Shown here: positions 7,515 to 14,795 of the stretch, piece after piece
How the letters are laid out: every line of letters begins with the position of its first letter
Position numbering within the stretch: the first letter of the stretch is position 1
Source: CAYJGJ01 sp964367585
GTDB lineage: Bacteria; Bacillota; Clostridia; Peptostreptococcales; Anaerovoracaceae
NCBI GenBank assembly: GCA_964367585.1
Contig: CAYIYH010000005.1
Span: 33,085 to 97,084, forward strand
DNA: 64,000 nt
Direction of reading: 5' to 3'
The notes under the pieces: model-generated
Told to the model about the DNA's origin: nothing
Seen by the model: only the letters and a program-made list of their open reading frames with translations
The model's database searches: none
Program-made: the position numbers and the translations under genes

Positions 7515-8963
7515 TCACTTCCACTCTGTTGGAGATATATTTAATTTCGTAATCTTATACTTTAGTGTTTGACGAGGTATACCCAATATTTCTCCCGCTT
7601 TTGTTTTATTTCCCTTTGTTTTTTGCATGGCTGCGATTATCATATTTCTTTCTGCAAGTTTCAAATATTCGTTTAAATCTAAATGAGGAAAAGTATTCGT
7701 ACTCTGTGAAATGCTTTCTATTTTTAACTGTTTCTGATATAAATCGTCGGGACTACAATGAACATTATCATACATATATGTCGGTAATTGTCGTATATCA
7801 AGTATATCCACTTCTGACATGCTAATCATATTTTCAACGACATGTTTCAGTTCTCTTACATTCCCTTCCCAATCATAATTTAAAAATAGATTTTGCAATG
7901 AATCTGTAATTCCGGTAACATTTTTTTGGTACATACGATTAAAGTAAACAATGTAGTTTTTAACGAATAATGGAATATCTTCTTTTCTTTCTCTCAGCGG
8001 AGGTAAATAGATCATCCCATTAGATAGACGATAAAATAAATCTTTACGAAGTATTCCTTGCTTAACAGCCTCCATCGGATCCACATTCATAGCTGCAATT
8101 ATTTTTACATTCACCTTCTTCTCATGATTTCCGCCTACCGGTCTAAATGTTCCGTCCTCTAATACACGCAATAACTTTCCTTGCAATTGGATAGGCAAGG
8201 AATTCAATTCGTCTAAGAATAACACTCCTCCATCGGCTTCTTCAAAAAGACCCTTTCTTGTCTCAGCTCCTGTGTACGCCCCTTTTTGAGTACCAAACAA
8301 GATCGATTCCATAAGATTCTCAGGAACAGAAGCGCAATTCTGAATAACTATTTTTTTCTTAGGAACCCCAATACTATTAATCATCGCTTGTACAAAAAGT
8401 TCTTTTCCAGTACCGGTTTCACCATAAATTAAATTTGAACGTAAAGTCTTTACCGCAACCTTTGCCTGCTCAATACAAGCTAACATTACAGGATTCATCG
8501 TGATAATATCATCAAATGTAGTTTCGTTACTTTTTCCTTTGATTTGTTCTATAAGTAAATCGAATTCATCTTCTGCATTTATTGAACTTCCATGATGATC
8601 TACAAATTCAATATCTGTCACATTTTTTGCTAATTCCACTACCCCATTGATTTTACCTTCGAGAATAATTGGGATTGTAATATTATTGGTACAATAAATA
8701 TTTCCCATAAAATCTCTGAATTCTTGTTTTTTCTTTACCACGATTTCTCCGGTAGTCATAGTCTCCAGGACAGAACTTTGCTTTCGCTCTACGGATGGAA
8801 ATGCGGAAAAGAAATTCTGACCCGCATACGGTGCTAAGGAACTTTCCATTTTTCTGTTAGGTAATTGAATATCAAATCTAGAATTATAGGTTACTACAAA
8901 TTCTTTATTTACAACCATTATATTGTCAATGTTATTTAATACAAAATTATCTATGGTTATCAT
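7515..8963 (-). CDS. Sigma-54-dependent transcriptional activator (PAS-like sensor, AAA+, Fis HTH)
   Basis: This 482-residue enhancer-binding protein has three parts. A PAS-like sensory region fills roughly residues 1-150. A sigma-54 interaction AAA+ domain follows, with Walker A GETGTGKE (181-188), the sigma-54 loop GAYTGA (228-233) and Walker B GGVLFLDE (245-252). A C-terminal Fis-type helix-turn-helix ends the protein (GNKTKAGEILGIPRQTLKYKI region). The start at 8963 is chosen for a GGAGG site eight bases upstream. A longer TTG-initiated frame would swallow a palindrome at 9008-9025. The GAFTGA-type loop and four nearby -24/-12 promoters indicate that it activates this cluster. The domain order resembles PrdR-type regulators of Stickland reductases. 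The sensory ligand is unknown. Confidence 0.92.
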   Translation of the reverse strand: MITIDNFVLNNIDNIMVVNKEFVVTYNSRFDIQLPNRKMESSLAPYAGQNFFSAFPSVERKQSSVLETMTTGEIVVKKKQEFRDFMGNIYCTNNITIPIILEGKINGVVELAKNVTDIEFVDHHGSSINAEDEFDLLIEQIKGKSNETTFDDIITMNPVMLACIEQAKVAVKTLRSNLIYGETGTGKELFVQAMINSIGVPKKKIVIQNCASVPENLMESILFGTQKGAYTGAETRKGLFEEADGGVLFLDELNSLPIQLQGKLLRVLEDGTFRPVGGNHEKKVNVKIIAAMNVDPMEAVKQGILRKDLFYRLSNGMIYLPPLRERKEDIPLFVKNYIVYFNRMYQKNVTGITDSLQNLFLNYDWEGNVRELKHVVENMISMSEVDILDIRQLPTYMYDNVHCSPDDLYQKQLKIESISQSTNTFPHLDLNEYLKLAERNMIIAAMQKTKGNKTKAGEILGIPRQTLKYKITKLNISPTEWK

Positions 8964-8990
8964 TGGTTTACCTCCAATAGAATATATTAT

Positions 8991-9025
8991 CGACAAAAAA
9001 TCCGCTTGTGACAAAAAATTGTCAC
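8991..9025. promoter_or_regulatory. Palindrome upstream of the activator gene, likely autoregulatory site
   Basis: A CGACA half-site at 8991-8995 is followed by the strong dyad GTGACAA-AAAA-TTGTCAC at 9008-9025. It contains the [CT]GACA-N6-TGTC[GA] pattern found upstream of two sigma-54 promoters of this cluster. It starts 28-45 bp before the activator start codon, where a promoter would be expected. No -24/-12 element is seen here, so binding may repress the gene. The flank TTGTCACCTATATATTA nearly repeats the flank at 535-551. Confidence 0.6.
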
Positions 9026-9120
9026 CTATATATTAATATATCAAATATTAGTATTCCACGCAACAATTGATTTAATTTGCAAATTTTATTTTCCGCAATT
9101 TAATTTTCATTTATATCTTT

Positions 9121-10002
9121 TTATTTGCATAATGTAAGCATATCTTCGGGTAGCACGGATTCAAAGTAAACCATTTTTTTCGTTATTGGATGTACAAAAC
9201 TTAGGTAAGAAGAATGCAAAGCTTGTCTACCTATCAACAATGGCGCATTGCCTCCGTATTCATAGTCACCTAGCACAGGGTGTCCTATATGACTCATATG
9301 TACCCTTATTTGATGAGTTCTACCAGTTTCTAATTTTAACTCTACAAGAGTATATTTATTTCCAAACCTATTTTTCACATTGCAATGCGTAATAGAAGGA
9401 TATCCTCCATCTAATACAGCTCTAGTAACTTTTTCTTCTGAAATCCTTCCAATTGGCAAATCAATTATTTTATAGTCTTCTTCTAAATTTCCCTTCACTA
9501 AAGCCAAATATCTTTTTTCAACATTTTTTACTTTCATCTGCCTGATGATATCTTCTTGTACATACGCATTTTTAGCAACAAGCAAAACACCTGTCGTATC
9601 TTTGTCTAATCGATTCACAAACCTTATCTTAAAATTCTGTCCACTCACACGCATATGATACATTATTCCATTTGAAATAGTATGACTATGATATCCTCTA
9701 GTTGGATGAACTACTATATCAGACTGCTTGTCAATTACGAGAAAATCTTCGTCTTCATATAAAATCTTGAGTGGAATATTCTCTTCCAAACAAAAACTTG
9801 TTTCCTCTGGTAAAATCACTTTTATCACATCACCTATTTGGGGATTAAAATATGTTAAAGACTCTTCTCCATTTAAAAATATTAATCTTTCCCGTTTAAT
9901 TCTGGACATCAAGCGAGAAGAGAATTGAAATTTTGTTTTTACGATTTCTTTTATCGAGAGTGATGTATCTTTCTCTGTTACAACATGTTCAAATCTGGCC
10001 AT
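9121..10002 (-). CDS. RNA pseudouridine synthase, RluA/RluD family
   Basis: The 293-residue protein has an S4-like RNA-binding N-terminus (SRLMSRIKRERLIFLNGE) and an RluA-type catalytic domain. The signature FVNRLDKDTTGVLLVAKN holds the catalytic Asp. Later stretches are LETGRTHQIRVHMSHIGHPVLGDYEYGG. It isomerises uridine to pseudouridine in rRNA or tRNA; the target site is not predictable. An AAAGGAT site supports the ATG at 10002. It is the divergent neighbour of the purine permease gene and is unlikely to belong to the reductase regulon. Confidence 0.9.
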   Translation of the reverse strand: MARFEHVVTEKDTSLSIKEIVKTKFQFSSRLMSRIKRERLIFLNGEESLTYFNPQIGDVIKVILPEETSFCLEENIPLKILYEDEDFLVIDKQSDIVVHPTRGYHSHTISNGIMYHMRVSGQNFKIRFVNRLDKDTTGVLLVAKNAYVQEDIIRQMKVKNVEKRYLALVKGNLEEDYKIIDLPIGRISEEKVTRAVLDGGYPSITHCNVKNRFGNKYTLVELKLETGRTHQIRVHMSHIGHPVLGDYEYGGNAPLLIGRQALHSSYLSFVHPITKKMVYFESVLPEDMLTLCK

Positions 10003-10206
10003 TAAATAATATCCTTTATAAAATAATTTCCTTAGTTGTATTTTGAATTATGACTTAACAATCTTAATACATAATATAACATATTACTTTATATTATGCG
10101 GTATTTTTACCAAAAATACTTGAAAAGTTGTGATTTATAATATAAAATCAATTGTCCGTTGTGTATTGCAACACGAAAATATTTTGAAATTATTATAGGA
10201 GAATTT

Positions 10207-11559
10207 ATGTTAGAAAAAATGTTTAAACTAAGGGAGCATGGCACAGATGTTAAAACCGAAATTGTCGCAGGTATAACTACATTCCTTGCAATGGCATACA
10301 TACTTGCCGTTAATCCGTCAATGCTTTCAGCTACCGGCATGGATGCGGGTGCTGTTTTCACTGCAACTGCACTATCTGCAGCAATTGCAACATTCATAAT
10401 GGGATTTTTTGCAAACTACCCAATTGCTCTTGCTTCGGGTATGGGGCTTAACGCCTACTTTGCATATACCGTTAGTCTTGGCATGGGACTTGGTGATGAT
10501 GCTTGGAAGATAGCACTTGCTGCTGTTTTGATAGAGGGTGTTATATTTATAGTGCTTTCATTATTCAAATTTCGTGAAAAGATACTAAACCAAATTCCGC
10601 AAAACTTAAAATATGGTATTACTGTTGGTATTGGTCTTTTTATTACCATCATCGGCCTTATTAGTGCCGGAATAATAAAAGATGATCCTGCAACCCTTAT
10701 TTCTATGGGAGATCTTACATCTGTACGTGCACTGCTTACAATTACAGGGATTATTATTATCGCAGTACTTATGCATTATAATATTAAAGGAGCTATACTT
10801 ATTGGTATTTTGGCAACATGGGGACTTGGAATCGGTGCAGAACTTATGGGAATTTATGTTGTTAATTTTGATGCAGGTATATTCTCAAACATTCCAAACT
10901 TTGACAACTACACACTATTTCCATCACTCGCACCGACATTTTTCCAATTCAATTTTGAGTGGGCAGCTAATAATATTGTTTCATTTGCAACAATAGTGTT
11001 TGCATTTTTATACGTTGACCTTTTTGATACAGTTGGAACTCTAATCGGTGTTGCAGCTAAAGGTAATCTACTCGATGAAAAGGGTGAACTCCCTCGTGCC
11101 GGAAAAGCACTTATGGCAGATGCTGTAGGTACTGTTGCTGGTGCGTGTCTTGGTACTTCTACTGTAACAAGCTATGTTGAATCCTCAGCAGGTGTTGCTG
11201 CGGGTGGTAGAACAGGACTTAGTGCAGTAACTGCTGGATCTTTATTCCTTGTATCATTAGTGCTTTCGCCTGTATTCCTTGCAATTCAAGGGTATGCGAC
11301 TGCTCCTGCCCTTATCATTGTAGGTCTTCTTATGATGAGTGCTGTTTCTAAAATGAGCTTTGAAAAAGATATGGCGGATTCGATTTCCGGATTTCTTGCT
11401 ATCGTCATGATGCCATTTACATATTCTATTGCAAATGGTATTATGTTTGGTATACTTTCTTGGGTATTCATCAAGTTATTTACAGGTAAGGTGAAAGACA
11501 TTTCTGTAACGATGTGGATTTGCAGTCTTTTATTCTTAGCGAAGATTTTGTTTTTATAA
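10207..11559 (+). CDS. NCS2-family purine permease (AzgA/PbuG type)
   Basis: This 450-residue polytopic membrane protein resembles adenine/guanine/hypoxanthine permeases. Signatures are the N-terminal FKLREHGTDVKTEIVAGITTFLAMAYIL, ALASGMGLNAYFAY, the substrate-site region DLFDTVGTLIGVA, and GTSTVTSYVESSAGVAAGGRTGL. The ATG at 10207 is preceded by AGGAG at five bases; an upstream in-frame ATG at 10159 lacks such a site. It imports purine bases with protons. No purine riboswitch could be recognised in the 200-bp upstream region. A long inverted repeat follows the stop. Confidence 0.9.
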   Translation: MLEKMFKLREHGTDVKTEIVAGITTFLAMAYILAVNPSMLSATGMDAGAVFTATALSAAIATFIMGFFANYPIALASGMGLNAYFAYTVSLGMGLGDDAWKIALAAVLIEGVIFIVLSLFKFREKILNQIPQNLKYGITVGIGLFITIIGLISAGIIKDDPATLISMGDLTSVRALLTITGIIIIAVLMHYNIKGAILIGILATWGLGIGAELMGIYVVNFDAGIFSNIPNFDNYTLFPSLAPTFFQFNFEWAANNIVSFATIVFAFLYVDLFDTVGTLIGVAAKGNLLDEKGELPRAGKALMADAVGTVAGACLGTSTVTSYVESSAGVAAGGRTGLSAVTAGSLFLVSLVLSPVFLAIQGYATAPALIIVGLLMMSAVSKMSFEKDMADSISGFLAIVMMPFTYSIANGIMFGILSWVFIKLFTGKVKDISVTMWICSLLFLAKILFL

Positions 11560-11598
11560 TATTATTTTCTTAAAGATCTTACTTTTTAAATTTTAATC

Positions 11599-11653
11599 TC
11601 TGTGAAGATGTAAATAATTGGAACTTACTGAAGGTTATTTACATCTTTGCAGG
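11599..11653 (+). terminator. Long AT-rich inverted repeat after the purine permease
   Basis: AAGATGTAAATAA (11605-11617) pairs perfectly with TTATTTACATCTT (11635-11647). Both arms extend outward with a few pairs and wobbles, giving a stem of about 19 bases over a 17-base loop. Only a weak T stretch follows, so it may be a poor terminator or an mRNA-stabilising 3' structure. Confidence 0.5.
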
Positions 11654-11789
11654 AATATTTTAATCCTCCTCTCTTGCAAAACGCTTACAATACTAGTTCT
11701 TTACTCACCTATTACATTATGTTGCACTATTTAACCCCCCAAACTCAATTGATACAAATAATCCCATAGATAAATAATTTGGAGATATT

Positions 11790-13343
11790 ATGAATAAAGT
11801 AATAAATAGTAACGAAATGAAAAAAATTGATCAACACATGATTCACATTAACAAAATACCTGGGATAATTCTAATGGAAAATGCTGCAATGAATGTGAGT
11901 AATCATATATATAATAACTATAAAACTGCGACAAATATCTGCGTGTTATGCGGTATAGGAAATAATGGCGGTGACGGCTTTGCAATTGCCAGACAACTTA
12001 TAGTCATGGGATATGAAGTAAAATGTTTATATATCGGTGATGAAAGTAAAATGTCAGAAGACACACTCACTCAAAAAATGGCACTAGACCAAATAAACAC
12101 ACAGAATATCATCCATCTTGAAAAAGATGAAATTTCAGATAATGAATTTAATGTAATTCGTAAAGAAATATGTGCAACCGACTTAATTATTGACGCTATG
12201 TTTGGAATAGGCCTTACAAGAAATGTCACAGGCACATTTAAGCAGATAATAGATTGTATTAATGAATCAGGTAAAGAAGTAACAGCTGTAGACATACCCT
12301 CGGGTATAAACGCAGATACAGGACAAATAGAAGGTTCGGCTATCAACGCAAAAACAACTATTACTTTTCAACACCCGAAAATTGGCCACTATATTTATCC
12401 AGGCAGAGCGAATACTGGAAAATTAATTATCGCAAAAATTGGCATCGACAAAGGGTTTACGTCTTCATGTAAGTCAATCATCACAGCTTATGACTTAAAC
12501 AATAAGCCTAGGATGTTACCGAAAAGAAAAACAAATTCCAATAAAGGAACATTTGGAAAACTTGGAATAATCGCAGGCACATATGAAATGGCAGGTGCCT
12601 GTACCCTAGCCTGTAACGCAGCATTTAAGTCAGGTGCAGGACTTGTATCGGTAGGAAGTTCTTCTTATGTTACAGACATTATTCAAAAATCATCTCCTCT
12701 TGCACTAGTTTGCCCCTTTACCGATGACAATTATACCGCAAAATCTAAATTGGATATAGTCGAAAACTTTTTGGAAGACAAAAATGCAATCGTCCTTGGA
12801 CCTGGAATAGGATCTAATACAGAACAAATAGTAGAATACGTCATCAAAAATTATACAAAATCACTCGTGCTCGATGCGGACGGGCTCAATTCTTTAAGCC
12901 TGAAATGGCTAAAGGAAAAAAAGTGTAATGTAATTATAACTCCACATCCTAAAGAATTATCTCGATTGATAAACATACCTCTAGATGAAATACTAAGTTC
13001 ACCAATAGAAATTGCAAAACAGGTGGCAAGCGAATACAAAATTACCGTATTACTTAAAGGAGCAACAACTATAATAGCTCATCCGTCAATGAATGGTAAT
13101 ACAAATGTTTCACTAGTACTTACAGGAAACGATGGGATGGCAAAAGGCGGTAGCGGCGATGTACTTAGTGGAGTTATCGGTAGCCTATGCGCTCAAAATA
13201 TTAGTACAGATTTGGCTGGATTATTAGGTGCTTTTATCTGTGGCCACAGCGCAGACATAGCAAAAGAAAAAAGCAATACGTACTCTATTACACCTTTAGA
13301 CACTATCGATAATTTGCCCAATGCATTTAACTTATTATCTTAA
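11790..13343 (+). CDS. nnr: Bifunctional NAD(P)H-hydrate epimerase / ADP-dependent NAD(P)H-hydrate dehydratase
   Basis: The 517-residue protein repairs hydrated NADH/NADPH. The N-terminal half (about 1-215) is the YjeF_N epimerase, with CGIGNNGGDGFAIARQL and AVDIPSGINADTG. The C-terminal half (about 225-510) is the ADP-dependent dehydratase of the ribokinase-like fold, with GKLGIIAGTYEMAGA, VLGPGIG, VLDADGLN, ITPHPKEL and the catalytic NDGMAKGGSGDVLSG. The length is normal for the fused form. A GGAG site six bases before the ATG supports the start. It stands alone on the plus strand and converges on the ADP-ribosylglycohydrolase pseudogene. Confidence 0.94.
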   Translation: MNKVINSNEMKKIDQHMIHINKIPGIILMENAAMNVSNHIYNNYKTATNICVLCGIGNNGGDGFAIARQLIVMGYEVKCLYIGDESKMSEDTLTQKMALDQINTQNIIHLEKDEISDNEFNVIRKEICATDLIIDAMFGIGLTRNVTGTFKQIIDCINESGKEVTAVDIPSGINADTGQIEGSAINAKTTITFQHPKIGHYIYPGRANTGKLIIAKIGIDKGFTSSCKSIITAYDLNNKPRMLPKRKTNSNKGTFGKLGIIAGTYEMAGACTLACNAAFKSGAGLVSVGSSSYVTDIIQKSSPLALVCPFTDDNYTAKSKLDIVENFLEDKNAIVLGPGIGSNTEQIVEYVIKNYTKSLVLDADGLNSLSLKWLKEKKCNVIITPHPKELSRLINIPLDEILSSPIEIAKQVASEYKITVLLKGATTIIAHPSMNGNTNVSLVLTGNDGMAKGGSGDVLSGVIGSLCAQNISTDLAGLLGAFICGHSADIAKEKSNTYSITPLDTIDNLPNAFNLLS

Positions 13344-13420
13344 TTGCATTTTCGTGTATATTCATTCAAAATCAAGTTGTATTTTCATACTAAATCCACC
13401 AATATATTCTCGATAAATGC

Positions 13421-14342
13421 TTATAATTTATTTTGAAATTTTCTGCAAATACCCATAATAAAGTCCACTTTGACAATATTATCAACCCATTCTCGTGGAA
13501 TGTTATTTAATCCATAATACACACCGGCAAGTCCACCGGCAATAGCTGCAACAGTATCGGTGTCGTTTCCTAAATTGACAGCTTTCAATACGCAATCCTT
13601 GTAAGTTTCCGTAGTGAAGAAACACCACATGGCAGCTTCGAGAGAATGCACGACATAGCCATCTGATTGTATACCCTCATCAGAAAATACTCTAATATTC
13701 GGATTAAGTACTCTATCGAAATGTTTTAACTCCATCTCTTTTTTATAATAACCTCTTAATATGAATTATAGTCTGTTTTAATGCTTTGTCTTTGTCATAA
13801 CCTTTTAGTAACTCTGAAACAAACTGAACATAAATCGAACAAGCAATCTTTGAACGCATATGCCCATGAGTTAATCCAAAAATATCCTCGGCTATCGCAA
13901 ATTTTTCTTCTAATGGCATTCCTGCTGTATAGAATGCCAAAGGAAGTATACGCATTAATGATCCGTTCCCATTATCATATTCATCATCTCCACCGCATTC
14001 CAAAGGTGGAATCCCTTTTGAATAATTATACAAGGAATTACGAGTAGTTATTCCAATATCGAAAGCTTCGCCATGAGGTGTCATATATCCATCTTCTATC
14101 CAAGAAAGAAACTTAATACAAATATCGTCATAATTAAGACCATTCGAAAGACTATCCATAAGACACAGTGTCATAGTACTATCATCGGACCATGTCCCTT
14201 TGGGTTGATTAAATGTGCCAAACTCTCGCATTTCCGAAACAGGATTTTGTCGCAAATCTTCCCTACTCATAAATTCGACAGGCACGCCTAGTGCATCCCC
14301 TACAATTAATCCTAATATTCCACCCAATAGCTTATCGTCCAT
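13421..14342 (-). pseudogene. ADP-ribosylglycohydrolase (DraG/ARH family), frameshifted
   Basis: Two overlapping frames together encode one protein. The first (start at 14342, AGGAG seven bases upstream) gives MDDKLLGGILGLIVGDALGVPVEF, GTWSDDSTMTLCLMDS and GNGSLMRILPLA, and ends at a stop near 13743. The second, from about 13740 to 13421, continues with KKEMELKHFDRVLNP and the second metal-binding motif NLGNDTDTVAAIAGGLAG. Removing one T just before the TATTAT near 13750 would join them as HIKRYYKKEMELKHF. Enzymes of this family remove ADP-ribose from proteins or other targets using two Mg ions bound by both motifs. The break separates the motifs, so the product is probably inactive unless this is a sequencing error or the ribosome shifts frame. 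It lies 20 bp downstream of tRNA-Ala. Confidence 0.8.
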
Positions 14343-14362
14343 ATGGATCTCCTTTTGATCTT

Positions 14363-14438
14363 TGGTGGAGATAAGGGGGATCGAACCCCTGACCTCTTGA
14401 CTGCCAGTCAAGCGCTCTCCCTGCTGAGCTATATCCCC
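14363..14438 (-). tRNA. tRNA-Ala, anticodon GGC
   Basis: The minus strand folds as a complete 76-base cloverleaf. The acceptor GGGGATA pairs with TATCTCC (one G-T), followed by A and an encoded CCA. The D-arm is GCTC/GAGC, the anticodon stem CTTGA/TCAAG encloses CTGGCAG (anticodon GGC), and the T-arm is AGGGG-TTCGATC-CCCCT. It reads GCC/GCU alanine codons. It sits just upstream of the ADP-ribosylglycohydrolase gene and may share its transcript. Confidence 0.95.
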
Positions 14439-14451
14439 AGGACATAAAGAA

Positions 14452-14580
14452 ACTTAAATCGAGGCTAAGGATCTAACGTGCTTGCACGATTAGTCCATAG
14501 CGAAGATTACAAGCCAGCACGAGAGGCGATTAGCCTCTCAGGGTTTCAGTGGAAGATTATGTACTCGCCACTGAAAATCA
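14452..14580. repeat. Structured intergenic repeat (copy A) between tRNA-Ala and copA
   Basis: From 14456 the plus strand begins AAATCGAGGCTAA and continues through TGCTTGCACG and CGAAGATTACAAGCC to GAGAGGCG. The same series of blocks occurs inverted at 18052-18146. Downstream, GAGAGGC/GCCTCTC and TTTCAGTGG/CCACTGAAA form two hairpins without T-runs. I see no coding capacity in it. Confidence 0.65.
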
Positions 14581-14585
14581 GTCCT

Positions 14586-14795
14586 CTATTTTTGAATAAC
14601 CTCTGTGACTTCATAGCCTGCATCGGCGATTACACTCTCTAGTTGCTCAATTGTGGCAGATGTATTTTCAAACGTTGCCTGATTTTCATCCAGATTAACT
14701 ACTACAGATCTGATTCCATCTACACTATTTAAAGCTTTTTCGACGTGTTTTACACAATTCATACACATCATACCATTAATTTTCAGTGTTGTCAT
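14586..14795 (-). other. Possible internally initiated CopZ-like copper chaperone (within copA)
   Basis: An in-frame ATG at 14795 is preceded by GAGGAG-AAGAAA, an almost ideal Shine-Dalgarno at six bases. It would yield a 69-residue protein beginning MTTLKINGMMCMNC and ending VTEVIQK. Its length and layout are those of stand-alone CopZ chaperones, which deliver Cu(I) to CopA. It could be a relic of a gene fusion or a working dual-coding arrangement; the sequence cannot distinguish these. Confidence 0.5.

Noticed and set aside
8964..9014. N-terminal extension of the sigma-54 activator from a TTG codon
   Set aside because: No ribosome site, overlaps the regulatory palindrome, and a strong GGAGG site serves the ATG at 8963.
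10003..10206. Purine riboswitch upstream of the purine permease
   Set aside because: No recognisable conserved core of a guanine/adenine riboswitch; only a weak four-pair stem is visible.
10107..10397. Minus-strand frame opposite the start of the purine permease
   Set aside because: It is antisense to a well-conserved gene and shows no family signature.
14343..14411. Upstream extension of the ADP-ribosylglycohydrolase into the tRNA
   Set aside because: The tRNA-Ala occupies this stretch and AGGAG precedes the ATG at 14342.
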